This document shows positions 15,836 through 23,811 of a stretch of 34,399 nucleotides of DNA, piece after piece. Numbering within the stretch: the stretch's first letter is position 1; each line of letters opens with the position of its first letter. The DNA is from a virus. The notes below the pieces were generated by a model. That model saw nothing but the letters and a program-made list of their open reading frames with translations. It made no database searches and was not told the DNA's origin. A program made the translations under genes and the position numbers. Location: the IMG/VR virus record IMGVR_UViG_3300005613_000225, positions 1 to 34,399 of that record; one strand, written 5' to 3'.

Positions 15836-16003
15836 TCAAATATCACATATAGGGGGATGATATTTGAGATACTCGGTGAAAGTCATTTTCATTTCCTTCT
15901 GAGTCATACCACAATGCTCTGCAGCATCTGGTAGATTCATTTTAGCATAGAAAAGAGCTTCATTTGCTTCTTTTACGTTTTCTGGTGTAGTTTTCTTTTT
16001 CAT
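15836..16003 (-). CDS. Small hypothetical protein, possible helix-turn-helix (55 aa)
   Basis: The ORF starts MKKKTTPENVKEANEALFYA. The central stretch LPDAAEHCGMTQKEMKMTF (24-42) has the helix-turn-helix look of AA.xxGMTxxxM, as in small DNA-binding proteins. The C-terminus is YHPPICDI. It starts 5 nt after the stop of the 62-aa gene and ends 6 nt before tRNA-Ile, in the same early unit. The HTH reading is tentative. Confidence 0.7.
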   Translation of the reverse strand: MKKKTTPENVKEANEALFYAKMNLPDAAEHCGMTQKEMKMTFTEYLKYHPPICDI

Positions 16004-16008
16004 TTAGT

Positions 16009-16197
16009 TTATAGATCTGCGTAAGATATTTTATCTTCTGGAAGATTTGATTTGCTCAATTTCAAAATGTCCATAAATTGATTGACAGTTTGACATTCAA
16101 TAGTTTTAATTGATCCTTCTGTTCCAAAAAGCAAAAATGTGCGACTGGTTATATCAATCACAATACCCATGACGGTTTCTGTGTTCATGTCTACCAT
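16009..16197 (-). CDS. Small hypothetical protein (62 aa)
   Basis: MVDMNTETVMGIVIDITSRT begins a short beta-rich protein with a hydrophobic core strand (GIVIDI, TFLLF) and an acidic, soluble C-terminus. It may be an SH3-like or small beta-barrel fold, but I do not recognise it. It is first in the early unit containing the 55-aa gene and the two tRNAs, downstream of a TTGCCA-17-TATACT promoter. Confidence 0.65.
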   Translation of the reverse strand: MVDMNTETVMGIVIDITSRTFLLFGTEGSIKTIECQTVNQFMDILKLSKSNLPEDKISYADL

Positions 16198-16211
16198 TGA
16201 AGGACTCCCAT

Positions 16212-16240
16212 AGTATAACCCAATACATGGGGGATGGCAA
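16212..16240 (-). promoter_or_regulatory. Sigma70-type promoter for the small-gene/tRNA unit
   Basis: Minus-strand TTGCCA (16240-16235), a 17-nt spacer and TATACT (16217-16212), 14 nt before the ATG at 16197. It follows the end of the late tail operon. Confidence 0.6.
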
Positions 16241-16246
16241 GGGACC

Positions 16247-16267
16247 TGTGACAGTTCTCAAAGTGTC
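16247..16267 (-). repeat. 21-bp intergenic repeat, copy 2
   Basis: Minus-strand core TTTGAGAACTGTCACA; 19 of 21 positions match 5209-5229 read on the plus strand. It directly abuts the stop codon of the 232-aa gene. Confidence 0.6.
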
Positions 16268-16966
16268 CTACTCTTGAATATTGGGTAAGAAATTATTAAT
16301 TCTATTGATCTTCGATTGAGTTTCATCTATTGCTGCCTTGGCAGCCCATTTTCTAGTTTCATATTCCTTAATTTCTTCTTTAAATGCATCGGATGTATTA
16401 ATCAATGAGGTTCTTCCAGATTGTGCATCATTTGCAGCATTGACTGCTGCTTGTTGTTGTGCAAGAAATTCTGCACAAGATGTTCCACAAGATGATGGAA
16501 GAGTTGTGTTGATTGTTCTCAAAACAACACTATTTCCAATTCCAGTCAAAGTCGCAACAAAACTATCAACACCTAAACCAAGGTTTGAAGTATTAATTGT
16601 TGTATTGGACCCGATTCCAGAAGTTAAATCAACAGTTCCATTATCTCCATATGGATCATCGCCACCATAATTCCCACCACTAAGATTTTCTAGATTTCCC
16701 CTCGCCCTTTCATAAAAATAAGTGACTCCAATACTTACAGAGCATCCACAACTAATCGCTGCGGTAGCAATTGCAACTGCTGATTCAAGATTCACATTAT
16801 AATCGACAACTTTCTGTGCCAATTGTTGATCAGTTGGAACTGTAAGTTCAATCAATTGTGGAATATATTGATCCTCTTTAGATCTAAGTTCTGTTAAAAA
16901 TATAATATCATTTTCAAGTCTTTGAAGATCTTCTTGGTACTTATCTCTTAGTTCTTTTTTCGACAT
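16268..16966 (-). CDS. Virion-associated hypothetical protein with coiled coils (232 aa)
   Basis: A 232-aa protein with charged helical ends (residues 1-60 and 185-232, likely coiled coil). The middle is a Gly/Asn/Thr-rich segment (95-150), and there is a Cys pair at SSCGTSC (157-163). AIATAAISCGCSVSIGV (65-81) is hydrophobic and could be a short membrane or buried segment. It is the last gene of the late tail operon and its ATG overlaps the upstream stop as TAATG, so a structural or assembly role is likely. No family recognised. Confidence 0.65.
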   Translation of the reverse strand: MSKKELRDKYQEDLQRLENDIIFLTELRSKEDQYIPQLIELTVPTDQQLAQKVVDYNVNLESAVAIATAAISCGCSVSIGVTYFYERARGNLENLSGGNYGGDDPYGDNGTVDLTSGIGSNTTINTSNLGLGVDSFVATLTGIGNSVVLRTINTTLPSSCGTSCAEFLAQQQAAVNAANDAQSGRTSLINTSDAFKEEIKEYETRKWAAKAAIDETQSKINRINNFLPNIQE

Positions 16967-17847
16967 TACTCTAATCTAATAATATCAGGATTTAAATTTG
17001 TATATCTATCTATAACTCTTTCTTTATCAGCATTTATTTTCATTGGCGACTTTTTCAAATCTTCGGGGCCATTTCCTTTATACTCAACAATCAATCTATC
17101 AACATCTTTTCTTTCTCCAAAAACATGATAAAAATATTCTAAATCAGACGCTTGATGAGAGACATATATTTTATTGTCTTCAATCTTTTTCACATGTAAA
17201 GAACCACATGATTTTCCGATCGGAGTAAGTGAAACCGTGATACTTTCTTCATGAACAAGTCCTGTCCAGTAATCTGGAAGATGAATAATCTTTTCCTTTG
17301 TTCTGCCACGAACATAAACTCCACCTTCTGGACCCTCAAGAGATGCATAACGCAATCTCATTCCCTCTTTTGTTGGATGTTGAATGTCGAATGATTTGAG
17401 GTTACTTGCAGAAAGAACGCCAAAGTTTCCAAATGGTGCCTTGACTTCAATACCAGAAGAAATTATATTTGCAGTTTTATTTTTACCTGCGGTAATATGA
17501 GAACTTGATTCAACACAAGTTCCCACATTAAGTTTAACCGAACTTGAGGTATCCGAACTTAACTTTAATGCCGCACCCAGTATGGTCATTGTTCCCACTT
17601 GAGTATGAGCACCAATGAAGTTTGTTGCTCCAGTTACTTCTAATGAAAATGGAAGACCCTGTACTGTTAGTGGTGGGCCAATCGCAACAGTCGCTCTATC
17701 AATTCCAACAGCGGGAACAGCACCAAAATATGCTGGTCCATTTACGGTTAAAAGTCCTGGAAGTAACTTACTAAAAGTTAAATTAACTGATGGAATAGCA
17801 CCAACATGAAGTTTTCCAGTTGTAATTTGATTAAATGATCCTGCCAT
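16966..17847 (-). CDS. Virion structural protein with C-terminal fibre-type domain (293 aa)
   Basis: The N-terminal half is beta-rich and repetitive (GKLHVGAIPS, LLTVNGPAYFGA, TMTILGAALKL), like fibre shafts. The C-terminal domain begins near residue 150 with FDIQHPTKEGMRLRYASLEG, then GGVYVRGRTKEK, HLPDYWTGLV and SITVSLTPIG. This is the SLEGPE/LPDYW domain seen at the ends of many phage tail and fibre proteins. It lies in the baseplate operon downstream of the spike-like gene. It may be a short fibre or baseplate appendage; the precise position in the particle is unknown. Confidence 0.75.
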   Translation of the reverse strand: MAGSFNQITTGKLHVGAIPSVNLTFSKLLPGLLTVNGPAYFGAVPAVGIDRATVAIGPPLTVQGLPFSLEVTGATNFIGAHTQVGTMTILGAALKLSSDTSSSVKLNVGTCVESSSHITAGKNKTANIISSGIEVKAPFGNFGVLSASNLKSFDIQHPTKEGMRLRYASLEGPEGGVYVRGRTKEKIIHLPDYWTGLVHEESITVSLTPIGKSCGSLHVKKIEDNKIYVSHQASDLEYFYHVFGERKDVDRLIVEYKGNGPEDLKKSPMKINADKERVIDRYTNLNPDIIRLE

Positions 17848-17849
17848 AA

Positions 17850-18428
17850 CTAGATTCCTCTCAGAGATTTAGAAATACCAGACAATGTATTCACCCACCC
17901 ACCACCAAGATAATCACTCACAAGAGATGCGACATAAGAAGATCCTCCATTTTTCATATCCCCAATCATCTTAAGAAATCCATTCGCATCAAGAACCAAA
18001 TCCTTTTCAGATAGAATTTGAACTTCTCCACCTTGAATTCTCAATGTTTCATTGGTCTGTATGCTAATGAGACCATTTGAAATGACTTCAAACTTTCCTT
18101 CTGGAGAAATTCCTTCAGTCTCAAGAATGATGTTTTTCGCCTTAAGTTTGATGTTTCCATCAGCAACTAACACAAAGTCTCCATTCTGACAGTAAATGGA
18201 CTTTGAAACGTTTTCTTGCTGACGAACAGAAGCATCAGGTTCTACATTACAAACTTCTTTACTAGGTCCAGTTGTAATAGTTGTTTTTGCACCATTCGAC
18301 CAATGAGTTTCACAGTTCCCCGCCTTTGTCCATGTTGTCAACTCTCGACCAGTATCATCCTCCCTTCCAGGTCCAGCAAGTATGGATGCGAATTGATTAT
18401 CAAATAAACGATATGATCTCTTGCTCAT
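17850..18428 (-). CDS. Putative baseplate spike protein with beta-helix repeats (192 aa)
   Basis: Residues about 80-155 contain short repeating strands of the type NGDFVLVADGNIKLKAKNII, SNGLISIQT, GGEVQILSEKDLVLDANGF. These resemble the intertwined beta-helix at the C-terminus of T4 gp5 and of VgrG spikes. It starts 1 nt after the stop of the gp5-like gene, which has an OB domain but no visible beta-helix. I therefore infer it supplies the spike shaft as a separate subunit. The last 30 residues (GGGWVNTLSGISKSLRGI) are Gly-rich. Confidence 0.6.
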   Translation of the reverse strand: MSKRSYRLFDNQFASILAGPGREDDTGRELTTWTKAGNCETHWSNGAKTTITTGPSKEVCNVEPDASVRQQENVSKSIYCQNGDFVLVADGNIKLKAKNIILETEGISPEGKFEVISNGLISIQTNETLRIQGGEVQILSEKDLVLDANGFLKMIGDMKNGGSSYVASLVSDYLGGGWVNTLSGISKSLRGI

Positions 18429-20627
18429 TTATCTAGGAATACATTGAACGACAGAAAGTGTGCTGCTTTGATATCTTGCAACTTCTTGTTCTGAGAAGTC
18501 AGTTATCTTTGTGAAAGAAAGAACAGGTCTAAAAACAGCACCCGCTCCAGTTTTACTATTTATTTGAATCTCTGGGATTTCAGTAAAACCACAAACTTCA
18601 CCTTCAATGATAATTTCAACAATTTGACCAGAGTCAGTATATCTTCCAGTAAGAGTCAGACCAGACTTTTCTGGTGTAATTACAATTTCATCATCCTGAG
18701 AATACCCAAATCCAGTAGAAATAATATTGATTTCATCTAGACATCCAACAACAGGTGTAGTAATAATCTGATCAGGATCACTTGGACCAACTGGTTCAGT
18801 CGGATTAGTATCTGGATTTGGATTTGGATTCACAACATTTGAACCATCATCATCAGTTCCAGGAGTGGTTCCAGGAGTGGTTTCAGATCCTCCACCAACG
18901 GGAGAAGTTGGTGTAGTTGTAGATCCTCCACCAACATCAGAACTTGCACCTGGACTTGGACTGAAAGTTGTAGATCCATCTGGTCCTGGATAGTATCCCC
19001 ATCCACCATTTGTAATAACAATACTTTGAATTGACCCATCATCATTTAAAGTGGTATAACCACCAGCACCACTTCCACTTCCACAAGGATCATCAAAAGT
19101 TATGAATGGAGGATAACGATAACCAAGTCCTCGATTTGTAATTAACGTTCCAATGACAGATCCATTTTGACTTACAACTGCTGCAGCTAAAGCTTCTGCT
19201 GTTGGATTTCCACCAAAAATACTAACCACTGGTGGTCCACAATTTTCTGGTGTTAAATCACATGAAGAGAATCCATCATCAGTCAGACCTGCTTCATTTA
19301 ACCATGCCACTGCATTATCCACAATAGGTGGAACATTCAATTGACTTAAGAACTTATTATAATCATCAACATTTTTTGCCGTAGGTCCTCCCCAGGGACT
19401 TGAATTAAACTTAGTCACCTCCAAACAATTCTTTTCCAAACAAAGAAATCCAACAAGGCCTAAAACTTGATCAATTGCACTTGATACTGCTGAACCAATA
19501 TCCAAAACACCATCAATCAAGTCCTCAATATCTTCAATGATTGGATCTAAGACACCTTGAATTGAATTTATTACATTATTCACTAATGAATTAATAAACT
19601 GTTCTGCAGCACAAAGAGGAGATGCTGAAATTCTTCCAAGTAATGCTGCAACAAAATCTCCAATTAGATTTGGAAGATCTTCGATTGTAGTTTGAAAAAT
19701 ACAAAAGATGATATCTAGAATTTCATTGATGACTGCATCTCTTATATCTTTTAAAACATCTCCCAGAATAATTTCTAGTGCTTTGCTGAGCAGTTCTCTA
19801 ATTTTTCTTAGAACATAATTTCGGATTCTCTGAATCAGAGATCTCATGACTGCGGCAATACTTTCAATAACCTTCTCAATTTGACCAATAAAATCATAAA
19901 CCTTATTGATACCACCGATTACATAAGTATTATAATATTTTTTGACTCCCTGTAATATCGTAACAAGTTTTGAAATCTCAACTCTGATTCTAGATACAAT
20001 ATCATCCCCACAGTTATTGGGACCATTAAATTGCTGATCTAATATTGAACGTTCTCTAATATCAAAACTGCTGGGGACAAAATATCCCCTTTCCGTATCA
20101 TCTCTGACTTGAGTGACACCAACCTTGCCTGTTGGATTTGCAGTTTTTCCTTGCTCTGATGATAATGATTCTGGATCTGGATTCTTTCCTTCGCTTACGA
20201 TTCTCCACGCAGGATAATTGCTGTAATTGAAGAGTGGACCTGCCTTGAAAAGATCAGCACCATCTAGAAGTTCTTGTGTAGAAAATTCAATTGTATTGTC
20301 CCATCGATCTAAAATACCATCGATGATTGGTTGCTGAGCATCATCAGCATCTAAAAAGTATCCAGTTACAATTTCACCACCAACAATACCACTTGACTGT
20401 CCATTATCTGCACCAGCTGTGGTTGGTTTTTTAATAAGGGCACGGGGAAGATCTTCATCAGGAAGAACTGATGTGTCTGAAGTATGATACCCTAAAATTC
20501 TTACTGGTACTCTTTCTCCCCACACTGAAGATGTTGGTGGAGATGATACTGGAATTTTTCCAATCCAATATCTATAACCATCCCGTCCTAAAAAATAACT
20601 TTTATTGAGAGTGTCTTCAATGCTCAT
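18429..20627 (-). CDS. 5: gp5-like baseplate hub protein (OB fold), no lysozyme domain
   Basis: A 732-aa protein. The N-terminal 110 residues match the gp5 OB domain: YWIGKIPV (20-27), VRILGYHTSDTSVLPDEDLP (42-61), GGEIVTGYFLDADDAQQPII (83-102). Residues about 205-395 are long amphipathic helices (IRNYVLRKIRELLSKALEII and similar). Two GYxxPP-type beta segments follow, then a Pro/Gly/Thr/Asn-rich linker (about 550-620) and a C-terminal domain. T4 gp5's central lysozyme is absent; a hydrolase is encoded nearby in a separate protein (21880-23808). Its ATG overlaps the gp27-like stop as ATGA, as expected for partners in one complex. Confidence 0.75.
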   Translation of the reverse strand: MSIEDTLNKSYFLGRDGYRYWIGKIPVSSPPTSSVWGERVPVRILGYHTSDTSVLPDEDLPRALIKKPTTAGADNGQSSGIVGGEIVTGYFLDADDAQQPIIDGILDRWDNTIEFSTQELLDGADLFKAGPLFNYSNYPAWRIVSEGKNPDPESLSSEQGKTANPTGKVGVTQVRDDTERGYFVPSSFDIRERSILDQQFNGPNNCGDDIVSRIRVEISKLVTILQGVKKYYNTYVIGGINKVYDFIGQIEKVIESIAAVMRSLIQRIRNYVLRKIRELLSKALEIILGDVLKDIRDAVINEILDIIFCIFQTTIEDLPNLIGDFVAALLGRISASPLCAAEQFINSLVNNVINSIQGVLDPIIEDIEDLIDGVLDIGSAVSSAIDQVLGLVGFLCLEKNCLEVTKFNSSPWGGPTAKNVDDYNKFLSQLNVPPIVDNAVAWLNEAGLTDDGFSSCDLTPENCGPPVVSIFGGNPTAEALAAAVVSQNGSVIGTLITNRGLGYRYPPFITFDDPCGSGSGAGGYTTLNDDGSIQSIVITNGGWGYYPGPDGSTTFSPSPGASSDVGGGSTTTPTSPVGGGSETTPGTTPGTDDDGSNVVNPNPNPDTNPTEPVGPSDPDQIITTPVVGCLDEINIISTGFGYSQDDEIVITPEKSGLTLTGRYTDSGQIVEIIIEGEVCGFTEIPEIQINSKTGAGAVFRPVLSFTKITDFSEQEVARYQSSTLSVVQCIPR

Positions 20628-21880
20628 TGCGTCTTTCTTCCATTTGTATCTCTAATCAATCTCAAATATGTATAGGATTGTTGTGCAGAAATATAGTGAC
20701 ATAATTCTTTGATCAAATATTTTCCACTAATGACATCATCATATTCATAATTACATCCAACTTTTGGAATATTGACCGAAATCACATCACCAGCATGTAA
20801 ATCAAAATTAGAAGGTATTGTAATATTTATGACCTGACTAAAAAGAACGTTATATCTAAAAGGTGATTGTGATAAGAACTGACTATAATCAATATTTACT
20901 TCGCTTGGATTATTTTCAAGATCTAAAACAGCACTAAAAAGTCGAGACTGTTTTTCTGATAATTCCTCAGGGGCCTTCCAGGAGGATTTGCCCAAAGTGT
21001 CAATAGCAAATGATGAATCATCAATTTTAAATTCTATTGGTTTATCAATTGTACTGGTTGTATATGGATTTATGACATATCTTTTTGATCCATATCCACC
21101 ATATTGTGTGACCTTGATAAGATCTTTTGTTTGTTCTTCACTATAAGATAAAATCTTTCGATTCAAATCAAATCCCTGAGGATCATATTGAGTTCTCATT
21201 ACATTTGTATAAAAATATTCTTCAGCACTGGGTTGGGATGATAAGTAATCCGTGGAAAAGAAATTATATCCTCTTCTTGTTTCATAGAATAAGAATCCAG
21301 AAGATTTATCTGGTTTATCTCCAACAGATCTTCCTGCAATATTCATAATTACAGTGAATGGTTTTCTATTATTTCCCTGATAAGAAAATTTAGATGTAGA
21401 TGGATTTGAAAAATATTGTTTATCTGTTTGAAGTTCTCTCTTCAAAATACTCTCAACATTTTGATTAGATGCAACCGCTGGTAATTTTCTTTGAACTCTT
21501 GATGTTGAGTCTGTAAAATAATCTTTTGATATTAAATTTAAACTAAAGAACTCATTGTTATTTTTTGTGATTAATCCTGATGGCAAAAAACATTTCAGAT
21601 CATTTAGATTGAGAATCTGTTTTCTTTGATTTTCAATTTTGATCTTAAACGATTCATAACCTTGAATTGGAAGACCAGAATACAATGGTTCGTTAAATTT
21701 ATCTCCATTAATTCTATTTTTTCCACTATCCATCACGACAATCTTAGATGTCATGACAGGGGAAAAAATATCCTCATAAAATCTAAATTCAGAAACACCT
21801 GGAGAAATATCAACGGTCTTCTCTCCATCTGCAGAGGTAATATCAAATTGTAAATATTTTGAATATTCTGATGCTGACAT
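20624..21880 (-). CDS. 27: gp27-like baseplate hub subunit
   Basis: A 418-aa protein with no membrane segment. The N-terminal region (YLQFDITSADGE, EFRFYEDIFSPVMTSKIVVM) and the C-terminal HAGDVISVNIPKVG plus KYLIKELCHYISAQQSYTYL have the look of the gp27/gpD hub fold. This fold forms a trimeric ring linking tube and spike. The length is close to T4 gp27 (391 aa). It sits directly before the gp5-like gene with a 4-nt overlap and starts with a TAATG overlap from the hydrolase gene. The position supports the call as much as the sequence does. Confidence 0.7.
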   Translation of the reverse strand: MSASEYSKYLQFDITSADGEKTVDISPGVSEFRFYEDIFSPVMTSKIVVMDSGKNRINGDKFNEPLYSGLPIQGYESFKIKIENQRKQILNLNDLKCFLPSGLITKNNNEFFSLNLISKDYFTDSTSRVQRKLPAVASNQNVESILKRELQTDKQYFSNPSTSKFSYQGNNRKPFTVIMNIAGRSVGDKPDKSSGFLFYETRRGYNFFSTDYLSSQPSAEEYFYTNVMRTQYDPQGFDLNRKILSYSEEQTKDLIKVTQYGGYGSKRYVINPYTTSTIDKPIEFKIDDSSFAIDTLGKSSWKAPEELSEKQSRLFSAVLDLENNPSEVNIDYSQFLSQSPFRYNVLFSQVINITIPSNFDLHAGDVISVNIPKVGCNYEYDDVISGKYLIKELCHYISAQQSYTYLRLIRDTNGRKTQ

Positions 21881-23808
21881 TAGGTATATGCTGCAGATAG
21901 ATTTGCTATACTATTTAATGCATCATCACTGATACTCATGATAACTGGGGCAAATTGTTTCTGACTATAGTTTGGAGTTTGTTGTGATGGAGTTCCAACT
22001 AATGCCACAACTGGTCCTCTTGCAGTTGATCTTTGAAGGGAACTGATTTTTTTCTGATCGATCGGATGATTTTTAATCCAATCAATAGGATCAATTTCAG
22101 ACCCTTGTGGTCCAATCTCCCAATGCAAATGTGGTCCATCTACTTTACCAGTAGAACCCACACGGCCAAGAATTGCACCTTTTCCAAATGTTTGACCAAC
22201 TCTAAATCTAGATTTTTGCATCATATGTGCAAAAAAGTGAATTTGTCCATAAAAAGAATCCACCCATTCGATGTAGTTTCCATAACCATTATCATAACTA
22301 TTTCTTAAAACTTTTCCTGGTAAATATGCTCTTAGTGGAGTCCCTTCATTTTCTTCAATATCAATACCCCTATGCATTTTACGCCACCTTTCACCATATC
22401 CAGAGATAATTCTTGGTCTACCTTCACCCCTTTTAATTGGTGTATATGGAATATTAACTGGAGTTCCAGGGCCTCTTGTTCTACTCCTTGAACTACCAGT
22501 TGTTCCTCTTGCAGGAAGAAAGCGAATATTTTCATCTCCTTTGGGTGCTTGAGGTTTTGGTGGTTCAGGAGTAGTTGGGACAGATCTGGGGGGTTTTGCT
22601 GCAATATATCTAGATGTTCTTCCATACTCAAATGAACCAGGACCAACAAAATTCCCAAAGATATTATCACCAGCATTTCTTCTTCTTAATTCAGTTGAAC
22701 TAGCTCTATCTGGTCTTAGACCTGCCGCAAGAAAATCTGTTCTATTTTCGACCCATTTACGAGCATTTCTTTGTAACTGTGGATTTGTAATTGCTTTAAG
22801 AGTTTCATCAATTTCTCTTGCAGCGACATTTCTTGAAACCTTCTCTGCAGCTACATACGCATCTATTGCAGACTCTCTATCTTTGATATTTTTAAATTGT
22901 TTAACTGCCCTCTCAACTGGCTCATATTGTTTTCCATTTTCAGCAATAAGAATATTTCGGATACTTTTTCCACCAGGAAATACTCCTGCACGTTGACGAT
23001 TGTAGACAGATTGTGCAACATCTGCACGACCCTGAGGATCAGAATCTTCTAAAGATGTAACTGCAACTAATGTCCAAAGATCTGGATCTCTTTTTGCTGG
23101 TTTTGGTGCTGGTGCTGGTGCTGGAGTGGGTGTTGGAGGTCTTTGTCCCTGATCATCATCTTTTGGTTCTTCAGGTGGAGCAGTAGTAATGTCTAATATT
23201 TCTTTTTTAACTCTATCAAAATCAGTTCCAAGTTGATTAAAATCCTCGACCAATCTATCAATTTTTTCTTGCAGTTTCCCTTCTCTATCTTTAAAATCAA
23301 AGTTCATAATATTTCTAGTCGCTTGACCCACAATGTCTATAATTGATCCAAAGATACTGCTAATATTACCTATATTATTTTTACTCAAATCAATAATATT
23401 ACCAATACGATATCTTAATATACTAATTCCACTTAATATCTGTGGAAGTGTATTTGCAATCCATCCAAGTATTAACATTCCCATGGAAGTCATAATCTTT
23501 CCAAGGAATCCCTTTCCACGATTTAAAACAGATCCAGCACTAATCGCCCCTGCAATACTTTTTACAGAGGAAGCTTCCAAAAGATCTTTTCTCTTCTGTC
23601 TTCTTTGACGCTCTAAAAAGCGAAAGGTTAATCTTTTTTCAGCTTGATATGCCTTTTCTCCTGCAAGTTTTTTTCTTGTGAATATTTTTTTTGTGTTTAA
23701 TGAGGCCCTTTTAACAAATGATGTAGTTCTTTGAAGTTTAATGATACTTTCATCCACCGAGGATCTCTTAAAAGCACTTCTTAAAATTGGTGAATTTAAA
23801 GATGCCAT
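21880..23808 (-). CDS. Tail-associated cell-wall hydrolase with SleB-like and M23 peptidase domains
   Basis: A 642-aa protein. Residues 1-75 are very basic, and 104-130 is hydrophobic (MGMLILGWIANTL). A coiled coil (172-205) and a Pro/Ala linker (211-240) follow. Residues 243-395 resemble SleB/hydrolase_2 (LWTLVAVTSLEDSDPQGRAD, with E254 the likely catalytic Glu, then QSVYNRQRAG). Residues 465-575 form an M23 metallopeptidase with all zinc ligands: H479-x3-D483 and H560-x-H562 (PHLHWEIG), plus H528. It should cleave host peptidoglycan during DNA injection. It replaces the lysozyme domain missing from the gp5-like protein. Confidence 0.8.
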   Translation of the reverse strand: MASLNSPILRSAFKRSSVDESIIKLQRTTSFVKRASLNTKKIFTRKKLAGEKAYQAEKRLTFRFLERQRRQKRKDLLEASSVKSIAGAISAGSVLNRGKGFLGKIMTSMGMLILGWIANTLPQILSGISILRYRIGNIIDLSKNNIGNISSIFGSIIDIVGQATRNIMNFDFKDREGKLQEKIDRLVEDFNQLGTDFDRVKKEILDITTAPPEEPKDDDQGQRPPTPTPAPAPAPKPAKRDPDLWTLVAVTSLEDSDPQGRADVAQSVYNRQRAGVFPGGKSIRNILIAENGKQYEPVERAVKQFKNIKDRESAIDAYVAAEKVSRNVAAREIDETLKAITNPQLQRNARKWVENRTDFLAAGLRPDRASSTELRRRNAGDNIFGNFVGPGSFEYGRTSRYIAAKPPRSVPTTPEPPKPQAPKGDENIRFLPARGTTGSSRSRTRGPGTPVNIPYTPIKRGEGRPRIISGYGERWRKMHRGIDIEENEGTPLRAYLPGKVLRNSYDNGYGNYIEWVDSFYGQIHFFAHMMQKSRFRVGQTFGKGAILGRVGSTGKVDGPHLHWEIGPQGSEIDPIDWIKNHPIDQKKISSLQRSTARGPVVALVGTPSQQTPNYSQKQFAPVIMSISDDALNSIANLSAAYT

Positions 23809-23811
23809 TGT

